A stretch of DNA of 64,000 bases from Bactrocera neohumeralis. Taxonomy: Eukaryota > Arthropoda > Insecta > Diptera > Tephritidae. The position numbers and the translations under genes are program-made. Within the stretch, counting starts at the first letter, position 1, and every line of letters starts with the position of its first letter. The stretch covers positions 186,001 through 250,000 of the forward strand of contig NW_026089623.1 in the NCBI RefSeq assembly GCF_024586455.1, given 5' to 3'. This document shows, in pieces, positions 54,657 to 64,000 of the stretch. Below the pieces are notes generated by a model. It ran no database searches and had not been told where the DNA came from. It saw only the letters and a list, made by a program, of their open reading frames with translations.

Positions 54657-55910
54657 TGGATACAATTGCAGTATATTTAAGTGATGGTGATGATGAAAAT
54701 AGCAATAAATAGAAATTCGTCGTGAGCGCAGAAATTTGAGGAATATTTCAAAAGATGTGTTGGAAATGGATGACTATAAGTGAGTTGAACTATTTAAGCT
54801 AAAAAAAACAACATTTTATTTACATATGTATGTATGTACATACGCAGTTTCATCAAAAATTTTCGGATCAAGAAAAGGGCATTTATACACATACATTTTG
54901 GGGGAATGCGAAAATAAATTTGGAAATGACAAGAGGCAAGGTTCTCTTTCTCCAAAAATAAAGCTTGCTGCATGTCTATGTTTCTTAGCCACACGCAGTT
55001 ATCAACATTGTATTGGAAAGGACTTCAATATACATAAATATGGCCCAATCGAAATTTTCTGTTGTATGAGATGAAGTACTCAACATTCTTGAATACAGGC
55101 TATGTTCAAGATGGATTTCCATTGACATGACCGCCAGCGAGGAATTAGAAGCAAAAACATAATTTTTGGAAAATCAAAATTTCCTGGTGTGGCAATGGCA
55201 GCTGATGGCACTCATGTAAAGATAATGGCACCGTCAAGAAATAAACATGTGTATTTTAATCGCAAAGAATTCTCAAGTCTGAATATTATGGTGGTTAGGC
55301 TTTTTCAAAATTAAGTTTTCACTCAGTATTCTACATATACATACATATATTAGTTTTTCGTATGTAGGCGTGCGACCATAAGATGCAAGTACGATCCCTT
55401 TGATTTCAAAATCATTAGCGCATCAAATTATCGGAGAGGACATGCATATTTAATATAAGAAAGAATAATTTGCTAAAAATGCTACCAATTTATACGAATG
55501 TACTAATCGAATATATGTTTTGTAAAGGTGACAAAGGCTACCCTCTTCAACCGCGGCTCATATCTCCGTTTAGGGAACCAATAACATGCGTCCCAAAAAG
55601 GAGATTCAACACATATCATGCCCAAATCCGAATTGTTATTGAGAAGACAATAGGTTTATTAAAATCGGTATTTCGTTGTATTTGTGGTGAACGACGACTA
55701 CATTACGCACCATATAAAGCAGCGCGTATTGTTAATTTATGTCGCGCATTGCATAATATTCGTTTGCATTTTAATTCAAATGAAAACATAAATGAGTTAA
55801 CCTGGATACAACTGAAAATGTATATTCCAACGAATATGAGTGTGATATAGATGATATGTCTATCGACGAAGCAAATAGAATTAGAGATAGTTTTTTAGAT
55901 TTTTTTTAAT
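54657..55910 (+). pseudogene. Harbinger transposase (HARBI1-like)
   Basis: MDTIAVYLSDGDDENSNK starts at 54657 and breaks at a TAG. RRERRNLRNISKDVLEMDD continues in another frame up to a GTGAGT donor at 54779. The second block reads KIKLAACLCFLATRSYQH and IGKDFNIHKYGP. MAADGTHVKIMAPSRNKHV near 55195 carries the first catalytic Asp. The 55470-55850 frame has KGDKGYPLQPRLISPF (second Asp) and RIVIEKTIGLLKSVFRCI (Glu), then CRALHNIRLHF. Several stops separate these blocks. Confidence 0.85.
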
Positions 55911-56138
55911 ATAAGTTCATATTATGTATTCATATCAAAATTATTTAAATTAACATAAAAATGCAGTAAACGAGTTATTAGACATTAAAAATAAAAACTT
56001 ATGGCTTGTTTAAATGTTGTAGTTCAAGTTCTAAAATTTGTTTTGGTTTCTAATTTATCAATGGATATTTTTTCCATCACAGCATTATGTCGCTTCATTT
56101 TCTTCAATTTATCTTTTTTAATTTCACATCTGTTTGTT

Positions 56139-56863
56139 TCAGACAGTTCTTATGCATGTTCGTTCTGTTGCTTCATAAACGTGTTTAGAACTTTTGAAAC
56201 ATTGTCCTCCATCTTTTTTTTGGATATTTATTTGCTCCTCAAGTAGACCCATTTTGTTTATATTCTGTTCCTTTTGCGGTGTACTTTGGGTCAGTTGATC
56301 AGTATCTCGATTTGCTTTCATTTGCTGGTCAGACGATAAAAATGATATTTCATTCTGCATTTGGGGCTGGGGAGAAATGTCGTCAATTGGTCTCTTCCTA
56401 CTTGTACTAGGGATGTCATCTGAAACGTTTGTTGATGTTCCACAACTTTGTATACCTTTCAATCTCTCTACTGATGTATTAAGGGAAAGTATAGCGCTGA
56501 CCTCCTCTTCGTTCCTCCGGAACTTAAATTTACTTGAATGAAGGGCCCACCTCCTGGTCCAGATATTTGCTTCTTATTTTTAATAATTTTCTTTTTAACT
56601 GCAAATTTAAAATCAGTCCAAACCTATAAATGAACCAATATTAACCGATAATATAAAAGCGTGATGTTTTTTTATACCTTTTTCCATCCAGTCCCGTCTT
56701 TGACTAGAGGGCTCATGACGTTTAACTTTTCTCAAGTGTCTTCCCAAAAAGCATATATACCCGCGGAAGCTTTTTGAGAAAATCCTTTAGCTATGTCTGG
56801 GTGCAACTTCATAATATCACCTAGTACCTCAATTTGATTGGTGTGTTTTGGTTTCTGATACAT
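56139..56863 (-). pseudogene. Harbinger Myb/SANT-like DNA-binding protein
   Basis: The first exon from 56863 reads MYQKPKHTNQIEVLGDIMK, LHPDIAKGFSQKASAG and IYAFWEDT, with a TGA before EKLNVMSPLVKDGTGWKK. It then meets a donor GTATAA at about 56684. The second exon after TTTATAG reads VWTDFKFAVKKKIIKNKK and SGPGGGPF, and finally the Ser/Gln-rich frame 56462-56139. This matches the Myb-like accessory protein that helps Harbinger transposase enter the nucleus and bind its ends (family knowledge). Confidence 0.8.
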
Positions 56864-57439
56864 TTAAAACATAATTTAATGCGTTCTCAGGTATTTTTTT
56901 ACATAAATACTTATAATTGCTCAATTTTTGCCAATTTACGCAGTTCACTCATCAACGGATCGATTTCGACGAATATTTTCGATTTTGCAGTTTCAATGAA
57001 AGTAAGTTCAACTCCATCGAAAACTTAATTTTCGATACGGTTTCAATGATTTCAATGTAATAATTTTCGATCGAATTGTCAAGTTTTCCGATCGAAACGG
57101 ATTCAATAACACCGGCCGACAAATTAAAATTTTTTGAACGTTGTTTGTATTTGAGCCACAAATATCACCAATTTTTACTATTTTAAACACGAAAACATCT
57201 ACATATTTGCCCAATCACATCAGATTTTTTAAAAGAAGGAAAAAGCATTTTTTTCAAAATGTAAAGAAAAAATCAATAATCATATTACAAAAACATATAT
57301 TTGAACATTTACAAAGAAAACATTGAGTCTAAACAATGCTACAGGAGTTTTTGGAGTGACATCTTTTACGTTTCGAGACAAAATTACGTCTGGGTGGTTT
57401 TTTTGTGAGTATCTTCAGTAATATCACGTGTCAGTGACC

Positions 57440-58260
57440 AGCAGTAATCAGCCGTGGCACCTTGTCTCCATAGTTTTTATGTTCTGGTGGAACCTTTCCC
57501 CCTGCTCTTCACTGTAATCACCAAGATTATCAGGAAAAACGTCCATATGTGAATCTAGAAAGTGGAATTTTATGCTCATATTACACCCCAATTTTCGATA
57601 CTTATCTAATAAATTTGCAACCTTATTTTTATAGTCGGGGTGTTTATTATTTCCTAGAAAATTGTTGGCAACATCTTTGAACGCCAGCCAAGCTTCGGAT
57701 TCAGTGTTATTCATTGCAGTATCAAATTTTTCATCAGCCATCAAAGATCTGATTTGCGGTCCATCGAACACTCCTTCTTTAATTTTTGCATCAGATAATT
57801 TTGGAAATATTTTACACAGGTATTCATAACTAGCATGGATTTTATCTAATGCTTTAACGAACTGTTTCATCATACCGAGTTTGATATGAAGGGGAGGTAG
57901 TAAAATTTTTTCAGGACTAATTAAATATTTTCGTGTAACGTTTTTTGTTCCTACTTTGAGATTTTTACGAGGATTCCATTGTTTTTGTACGTAGTGCTTG
58001 TCTCGTGCTCTACTGTCCCATTCGCACTAGAAGCATGGAAATTTTGTATATCCTGACTGCAGGCCTAATATCATAGTTATAATTTTTAGATCTCTACAAA
58101 GCTGCCAACGTTGTTTTTCATATCCAATTTTATCTAACAATGTTTCTAAATTTTCATAAGTCTCTTTCAAATGAACAGAATGGGCGGCTGGAACAGAAGC
58201 AGAGTGATTAGTGTTGTGTAAAAGAACACCTTTTGTTTTTTTTTTGATGTGATACGATAA
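57440..58260 (-). pseudogene. Conserved arthropod transposon-associated protein fragment, class unknown
   Basis: The frame 57873-57448 reads MMKQFVKALDKIHASYEYL, SDAKIKEGVFDGPQIRSLM, AWLAFKDVANNFLGNNKHP, FHFLDSHMDVFPDNLG and YSEEQGERFHQNIKTMETR. It extends upstream through EKILLPPLHIKLGMMKQF, and through LLDKIGYEKQRWQLCRDLK with a TAG at about 58027. I recall a widespread uncharacterised arthropod family of this form (memory, not a search). HIKLG and SEEQGERFHQ look like active-site-type conserved blocks, but I do not assign a function. No TIRs were found. Confidence 0.6.
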
Positions 58261-58299
58261 AATGAGGTATAATTTCGTGATCAGCACTACCAAATTAGT

Positions 58300-58749
58300 G
58301 GAAAAAAATAATCAGAACTTGAACAAGGAAAATGATGTCGGCCGGTGTAATTAGACCCAAAATATCTCAATGAAACTTGGTACACATGTTCCTTGGCAAA
58401 AAAATTCGTAGTTCGTTGGTGGGCGTAATCAGACTACTGTCACGCGCACAAAACAACATTAATCTTGAACTTGCAAAATTCCATAACTAAGCACTAAATT
58501 AAGATATAAAACTGTGGGAATGGCAGTAAAAAGGGGCATTTGTGGGCTAGAGGGTACAGCCCAATGTATATTAATGTATATAATTAATGTATATATCTCC
58601 AAAACCACTAAAGCTACAATAACTAAATTCGCCAAGGACAAATTCTTAAAAAACGCCGACCGACAGTGCGAAAATGGATGAAGTAGTATTGTAGCCCTGA
58701 CCATCCACGCCTACACTCCCATATTTAAAATTCCATCTGGTTTCTCCAC
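58300..58749. other. Unassigned repeat-like DNA
   Basis: Wording such as CTCAATGAAACTTGGTACAC and CCAAAACCACTAAAGCTACA resembles degenerate TE ends but could not be placed. There is no coding sequence. Confidence 0.35.
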
Positions 58750-59105
58750 TTTCCCATACACTATTCAAGAAACAATCAATGTATCCGGTTAAAACTTTGC
58801 ACAAATAGTGTTCTTAACGTATCTCATTTTACGCCCAAAAATTTTCGAAATCGGACCATAATTGTTCAAGCCCCACTTGCCGAATATGTGGATCCCAGTG
58901 CGTTTGGCTGACTTTTTGTCGAAAGTATTGGCCAATTTGGAGATATTTTGCAGTTTGGAGGAAATCTTTCTTTGATAATAACATACCCTTATGCCGAAAA
59001 TTGGTTGAATCGGATCAATACTTCCCATAGCCGTATCTTTGCGCCTAAAATGAATAAAACCGGGCGAAAATTTTACTTGGTCACCATTTAACTGATATTC
59101 AGGAA
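58750..59105. repeat. Dispersed repeat A, third copy
   Basis: Shared words with 35390-35640 include CGAATATGTGGA(T/C)CC and GGTTGAATC(G/A)GG(A)TCAAT in the same order. It abuts the Helitron fragment at about 59110. Confidence 0.65.
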
Positions 59106-59112
59106 ACTTCCT

Positions 59113-59589
59113 GCTTGAAATTATGTGTTTTGACATGAAAAGAAAGGTAAATTTATGTTGTGTTGACAATCATTTATTTGCGACTTTTCTACATTTTTTT
59201 TCAACGCAGTTTGTTAAAAAACATTTTTTGGTTTCTGTTCCGGTGCGTAAATGCACAGAGAAGATGGTTTTACAACTCGTGAGAACGTCTTGTATATCTG
59301 CCTGTGTGAAAAACATAGCATTTCCAAATTTGTGCTAGACACTATGCGATTATCCTTGTGTCTTGTTGATCATCTCAAATGAAATTTTCACTGGAAACGG
59401 AATACGTTTGAACTGAAATGGCAAATCGTTAGAACTCAAAGGAATTCGTAGAATCAAGCATTCTGCCACCTAGTATTCGATAGCTGCGTTGCAATCAGCC
59501 GGGTTCCATGAAACAGTGGCATACCAAGCCTCTTTAAAAAATTTAGAAATTCAACTGGATAATTCAGGGCGTCGCCTTCATTGTCAAGA
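59113..59589 (-). repeat. Helitron fragment, second copy
   Basis: This matches 13589-14093: GAAATTATGTGTTTT, TTTTTGGTTTCTGTTCCGG, AACTCAAAGGAATTCG and CGGGTTCCAT occur in the same order. The 3' hairpin and CTAG are missing because the fragment begins inside the element. A hAT copy is inserted at 59590. It corresponds to the helicase C-terminal region but is degenerate. Confidence 0.82.
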
Positions 59590-60970
59590 CCAGTGGTTCC
59601 GAAACTTATTTTGTCTACCGCCCACTTTGAGAATAAATATTTTTTAGCGCTCCCATTTTTTCACCTATTTAAAAACCACTATAACTTCAAATTAATTATT
59701 GTGACCTATATATGTATATTAACGGAGAATTCTAAACGAAACTTTTACTATAACCAGCAACTTGAAACCAAAGCGCAGTAGGTAACATACAACGGCGCTT
59801 AGGTCTCAAGTTAACTCTTACGGGCTCCACCTGCCAATATGAATGATTATTGAAACACTACTTTATAGTATTAAAACAGAGAATATTTTATTAAAAATAA
59901 AACTAAAATAATCGATCCATATATAAAAACTAATGTGAAGGATGAATCTGATGCTGTTTAATAAGTTTGTTAATATCAGGTTCCAATTTACTCAAGAACA
60001 GTCGGAAGTCGCCACGTTCGGTAACAAGCAAACGATTTCTATTTTTAGCAAGCAGTGTTGTCACAGCACTAAATCCACGTTCACACAAATATGACGATGG
60101 GAATGCTATCAAGAATCGTTGAACGATTGACCACAATCCAGGGTACAATTGCGAGATCGGTTTTTGTTGCCAAAATTCTTGGTAACCATTTTTGAACTTG
60201 ATTTTTATTTCCTCGTTTGTTGTCAATTCTATATGTTCTTCTTCCTGCTGAGGTGACATTGCTGTGTTGACATTTGAAAACGGATCCAACACCCAGTCTG
60301 GTATTTCCAAGTTCAAAATGTCCTGGTATCGTTCGGTGAAGTCAATGTGGAGGTTTTCCAAATGTTGGCAGTAGGCAAACAATTCGTCGTTACTGCATGA
60401 TACTGATAAATTCGGAAAATTATGAAACTCACGTCTGCCCAGATTCTTTTTGTGTAGAAGCAGTTTGACTGCGAAAGCAGCAACGACGTTTTTTGTTTTA
60501 ATTAAATTTAGTTTATCGCCTGTTGCAGTTGGAGATTCATGTCGTTGAACAATTTATACAGGTCTGTCATGTAAGCTATATCATTCTTTGATGTTATGAG
60601 CTTGGCTTGGAATTTTGTATCTTTAGTTTCCAAGAACTCTATAACAGAGTCAAACAGGTTGTAGAATCGAGTCAGACAATTGCCTCTTGATAGCCAACGA
60701 ACTTCAGTATGAAACAACAAACGATTGAAATCCTCGTCATTGTAACACAAAGCTGATAAAATAATCTATCATTCAAAGAGCTGTTGCGGATTTTATTGAC
60801 TGATTTGATGATATATTGCAGTGATTGAAATAGTTGTTCACTTAAGTTTGTAGCAACTTAATGTTGTCTATGAATAACGCAATGTACACCAAGGATATCT
60901 GGAATTTTATTTTTTAAGTACGCTATGAAGCCTTTATGGCACCCTACCATAGCCGGAGCGCCATCCGTAG
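59590..60970 (-). mobile_element. hAT transposon (SCAND3/ZBED type), copy 2, interrupted
   Basis: The end CAGTGGTTCCGAAACTTA lies in the Helitron fragment. The sequence then follows copy 1 (50727-52100) closely, including the transposase fragments 60382-59930 and 60750-60508. It stops at ATCCGTAG (60963-60970), where the LTR of a gypsy element begins. The remainder is presumably beyond the right edge of the window, after that element. Confidence 0.9.
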
Positions 60971-61203
60971 TGTATTGCCTTCCAAATAATACACAGTATA
61001 GTCTCGGTATCTTCGTATATTCAATGTATCAGTATTGTGTAATATAATATATATAATAGCGTATATATTCACTGCGCACTCGATGACTCTACTATATTAA
61101 CTGTGCACTCGATGATCCTCGTTATTACTCAACTCGCTCCTCGCTCGTTTTCTATTCGCATCAGTGGTGCTGCCAGTTGTCATCACTCACTAGGGTTGCC
61201 ACA
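60971..61203 (-). repeat. 3' LTR of a Ty3/gypsy element, 233 bp
   Basis: On the minus strand the LTR begins TGTGGCAACCCTAGTGAG at 61203 and ends GGAAGGCAATACA at 60971, with TG...CA borders. It is preceded by the polypurine tract AGGAGGGA at 61204-61211. An internal duplication CTGTGCACTCGATGA/CTGCGCACTCGATGA lies at 61070-61115. The matching 5' LTR must be right of the window. Confidence 0.85.
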
Positions 61204-64000
61204 TCCCTCCTATTTTTTTTAGCTTCAACTTAATCCCTTCTTGCTGAGCTGATGGTTGGTCGCCGGTGAACACATTTGTAGGTGGTGATGTGACCTTAGC
61301 CGCTGACTCAGGACGTAGTGACCCCTGTGACGTTCCTGTCTCCTCCGCGCCTGAATTTCTGGATAGTGTTGAATGTTGTTCAATTGGTGGATGTAACAAT
61401 GTTCCTGGTGCTTTCTCTGACTCACTGGCTGGTTGTTGGTTAGCGGAGGGAAATTTCTTAACATGGCTGATGTTCCTCCGCAGCACCTTACCATCGCCTG
61501 AAAGCTGTACCTCATCGCCTTGCCTTTTAACCACAACGTATTCGGTTGCATTGAAATTTGGTGTTAACTTGTGCGGGAATATAACGTTTTTCAAAAGCAC
61601 AATATCCCCAACTCCTATGTCCGAGCTTTTCGCCCTTCTGGCTGCATCAGCCTTCTCTTTCCCCTTATGTTTATTTATGCAGTCCAAGTCTCTTGCCGAC
61701 GAATCACCGATTTCTTGTGTTAGATCACGTATGTCTGGGATCTTGTCACGAATGGTCCGATTGAACATTAATTCCGTTGGTGTAGCCCCGGTTGTGCTGT
61801 GAGGTGTCACATTGTACATCATTAAGTATTTCTGTATCTCTGACTTATAGTTCACCTTGTTAGAGTGGGCAATTTTCAAGCGCTTTACTAGTGATCGATT
61901 TATATTCTCGACCTCTCCGTTAGCTTGAGGCCAGTACGGCGGTGTTGTGACTAGCTCGATGTTATTCTCTCTACAGAATTCTTTAAACTCATTGCTCACA
62001 TATTGCCTCCCATTGTCAGTACGCAAGGATTTAGGTAACCCTAGTCTAGAGAAGATATCTTTCATTGATTTTATAACAGCTTCGGAACTTATTTTCCTTA
62101 AGAACACAACCTCTTGATAGCGCGAGAAATAGTCGATCAATACGAGTACATATTCGCCATTGGGAAGAGGACCTAATAAATCCGTTGCCACACATTGCCA
62201 TGGTCCGTCGGGGAATCTGTGTCTTTGCATTGGGGTTGGACTGTTTGGTAGTGATACCAGCAAGCAGTCTCGGCAATTTTTTACAAAACGTTCGACCTCT
62301 CTGTCAATCAGGGGCCACCAAACCTTTGCTCTTAGTCGTCTTTTCATCGCCGACTCCCCTGGGTGCCCTTCGTGTGCGAGTTCCAGTACTCTTTGCCGTA
62401 GAGATTCGGGAATCACAATGCGTCTCCCACGCAGGAGTATATTGCCTAGCACCGAAAGTTCTAGTCGGAACGGATAATATATATTGGATGTTCCCGAGCT
62501 CCACGAGTTGTTACTAATGTGAGTGATTGCATCAGATATATGATCATCCCCTGTACTTTTTTTATCAATGACGGTTACTGTAAGAATTGCTGGCACGGAA
62601 CTACACACGATTTGGAAAACATTATCTTCACAGTTGCTGTCGAATATGTCACTACTTGAAAACTTGACTAGTCTCGATAAGGGATCCGCTATGTTTTCCC
62701 TTCCAGCACGATAAATTACTTTAAATTTGAAAGCTTGCAGTCGTAGGAGCCAACGTTCAATTCTGGCAGGTGGCTTGGATGTCGGTTTAAAAATAGCTTC
62801 AAGGGGTTTGTGGTCTGTGACCAATTCGAATTGTAATCCTGCTAAATAATAATAAAATTTCTCTACTGCCCACACTAAAGCCAAGCTTTCTTTCTCTGTT
62901 TGCGAATATCTTTTTTCAACGTCTGAGAGACTTTTGCTAGCGTATGTGATTATCTTCGGATCCCCACCGCTGTCGAATTGAATTAAGACTGCTCCTAAGG
63001 CTATTGGGCTGGCATCAGCTATTACGCGCGTTCTGTTCTTTGGATCGAAGAATGCTAAGTTGGGTATTTCCGCTAGATAAGTTTTTAGTTTTTTAAATGC
63101 CTGTTCTTGATTGTGACTCCAGATGAACGTTCTACTTGGTTTTAGGAGACTCCTCAATGGCTCAGTAATATCAGCTAATTTTGGTATAAATTTCCCTATG
63201 TACGTAACTAGGCCTAGGAAACTTCTTACCTCGTCTTTGGTCTTTGGAGCTCGAAATTCCCCGATTAATTTTATTTTCTCTGGATCGGCAGTGAACCCCT
63301 GTTCCGATAACATGTGCCCCAGAAACTTTAGCTCCTTCACTTTCCAGGCGCATTTACCTGTGTTTAGTACGACACCATTCGCATTAAATATTCGCATAAC
63401 GTCCCTTACTGCTTCGTCATGTTCTTGTTCCGAGCTTCCGAATATGATGACATCGTCGATATAATTGAGAACGTTCTTGCAAGGTGATAACAACTCTTCC
63501 ATTATGCGTTGGAAAATCTCAGGCGCTGAATTTACCCCGAACATTAACCTTTTGTACCGGAATAGCCCTTTGTGTGTGATAAACGTCGTTATTTCTCGGC
63601 TGGCCTCATCGAGTTCGATTTGATGGTATGCGTTTTTTAAATCCAGCCTCGAGAAAAATTTTGCATGTCTTAGTTTTGTCATGAAGGAGTCGAAGGTGGG
63701 TAAAGGGTAGTTTTCACGTAGTATGGCCTCATTCGCGCGCCTCATATCAATGCATAGCCTCACGTCCCCATTAGGTTTAAATACTATGACCACCGGCGAT
63801 ATCCACAAACTTGGCCCTGGAACTCGCTCGATTATGTCTTGGTGTAATGCTTCATCAATCTTTTCCGCCACTTTCGTCTCTAATGCAATCGGAATGTGTC
63901 TTATTGGTTGCTGGACTGGCCGGATACTACAATCTATTGCTAAACTAACTTTAACGTTTTTGATTTTTGGAAATGGCTCTTTATCTTCAATTCGATGGAC
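61190..64000 (-). CDS. Ty3/gypsy Pol: RT, RNase H, integrase (intact, runs off the edge)
   Basis: This open frame is unbroken from the window edge to TAG at 61190-61192. The stop lies inside the 3' LTR. Numbering from the GTG-encoded residue at 63871: RT with DVRLCIDMRRANEAI, SRLDLKNAYHQIEL and YIDD at 137-140; RNase H with ADAS at about 286 and TDHKPLEAI; an integrase zinc finger His500, His503, Cys533, Cys536; and catalytic Asp564, Asp619 and Glu655 with the canonical 35-residue spacing. A basic C-terminal domain with GDIVLLKN and KLTPNF follows. Residues upstream of 63871 stay in frame, so protease and Gag lie beyond the window. All catalytic residues are present, so this copy could be competent. 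The type resembles the K02A2.6-like gypsy proteins. Confidence 0.93.
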   Translation of the reverse strand, partial: VHRIEDKEPFPKIKNVKVSLAIDCSIRPVQQPIRHIPIALETKVAEKIDEALHQDIIERVPGPSLWISPVVIVFKPNGDVRLCIDMRRANEAILRENYPLPTFDSFMTKLRHAKFFSRLDLKNAYHQIELDEASREITTFITHKGLFRYKRLMFGVNSAPEIFQRIMEELLSPCKNVLNYIDDVIIFGSSEQEHDEAVRDVMRIFNANGVVLNTGKCAWKVKELKFLGHMLSEQGFTADPEKIKLIGEFRAPKTKDEVRSFLGLVTYIGKFIPKLADITEPLRSLLKPSRTFIWSHNQEQAFKKLKTYLAEIPNLAFFDPKNRTRVIADASPIALGAVLIQFDSGGDPKIITYASKSLSDVEKRYSQTEKESLALVWAVEKFYYYLAGLQFELVTDHKPLEAIFKPTSKPPARIERWLLRLQAFKFKVIYRAGRENIADPLSRLVKFSSSDIFDSNCEDNVFQIVCSSVPAILTVTVIDKKSTGDDHISDAITHISNNSWSSGTSNIYYPFRLELSVLGNILLRGRRIVIPESLRQRVLELAHEGHPGESAMKRRLRAKVWWPLIDREVERFVKNCRDCLLVSLPNSPTPMQRHRFPDGPWQCVATDLLGPLPNGEYVLVLIDYFSRYQEVVFLRKISSEAVIKSMKDIFSRLGLPKSLRTDNGRQYVSNEFKEFCRENNIELVTTPPYWPQANGEVENINRSLVKRLKIAHSNKVNYKSEIQKYLMMYNVTPHSTTGATPTELMFNRTIRDKIPDIRDLTQEIGDSSARDLDCINKHKGKEKADAARRAKSSDIGVGDIVLLKNVIFPHKLTPNFNATEYVVVKRQGDEVQLSGDGKVLRRNISHVKKFPSANQQPASESEKAPGTLLHPPIEQHSTLSRNSGAEETGTSQGSLRPESAAKVTSPPTNVFTGDQPSAQQEGIKLKLKKIGGMWQP

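Larger units (their letters stand above)
54471..57117 (+). mobile_element. PIF/Harbinger transposon with both genes, 2.65 kb
   Basis: The left end GGCCTAATTATTGAATCCG and, inward from the right, GGCCGGTGTTATTGAATCCG form the TIR. Subterminal TTTTCGATCGAAAAT words occur at 54521-54533 and again near 57064-57095. The element carries a transposase gene on the plus strand and a Myb/SANT-like gene on the minus strand, the two-gene layout typical of Harbinger. A 3-bp TSD could not be assigned with confidence. Confidence 0.8.

Noticed and set aside
58459..58704. 81-codon minus-strand frame with hydrophobic stretch
   Set aside because: The hydrophobicity comes from AT-rich repeat DNA. There is no start context, neighbour or motif to support a membrane protein.
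61266..61802. 178-codon plus-strand frame
   Set aside because: It is antisense to the C-terminal part of the gypsy integrase frame, which is intact.
1..64000. tRNA, rRNA or snRNA genes
   Set aside because: No cloverleaf with internal promoter boxes or conserved rRNA blocks was recognised by eye. A covariance-model scan would be needed to exclude them.

Overview
This is insect nuclear DNA, almost certainly from a higher fly and most likely a tephritid fruit fly. The indications are introns with GT/AG borders, AT-rich spacers with TACATATGTA-type microsatellites, a Drosophila-type RhoGEF2 gene, and a mariner of the DD41D (rosa) type first described from tephritids. The species call is inference. 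No bacterial or organellar genes were seen.

One host gene is recognised. RhoGEF2 (+ strand) is represented by an internal exon at about 29838-30506 and a very large terminal exon at 46704-50155 carrying the DH and PH domains and the stop codon. The 16.2 kb intron between them, and most of the remaining window, is transposable-element (TE) sequence in several nested layers.

Layout. 1-2.2 kb: jockey-clade LINE (ORF1 and the start of ORF2, - strand). 2.9-4.5 kb: a 1.63 kb terminal-inverted-repeat (TIR) element with an 8-bp target-site duplication (TSD), no transposase and a 93-bp GC-rich minisatellite. 5.1-7.6 kb: a hAT element with TATCGATA-rich ends. 7.8-15.1 kb: a second copy of the 1.63 kb element, split by an RTE-like LINE block and a Helitron. 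15.15-19.95 kb: a Tigger/pogo element split by a 2.9 kb hAT-type element of an unfamiliar transposase family. 20.1-25.7 kb: a short MITE split by a gypsy element with inverted ends and by a 5'-inverted RTE copy. 25.8-29.3 kb: a deleted Harbinger, MITEs and a 1 kb foldback element. 30.5-46.7 kb (intron): Tc1, mariner, Sola-like, rosa, jockey, RTE and BEL-Pao pieces. 50.7-53.6 kb: a hAT of the SCAND3/ZBED type. 54.5-57.1 kb: a two-gene Harbinger. 57.4-58.3 kb: a fragment of an unassigned arthropod family. 59.1-61.0 kb: Helitron and a second SCAND3/ZBED-type hAT copy. 61.0-64.0 kb: an intact Ty3/gypsy pol with its 3' LTR, running off the window.

Several insertions have exact borders, because a TSD is visible and a related copy elsewhere in the window supplies an empty site. 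This gives a relative order of insertion. The most unusual objects are the gypsy copy bounded by 32-bp inverted repeats instead of direct LTRs, the minisatellite-bearing TIR element, the Sola-like element with an intact 530-codon reading frame, and the rosa copy whose 5' end has been replaced by an inverted copy of its own 3' end. All family assignments come from motif recognition by eye; no database search was run.
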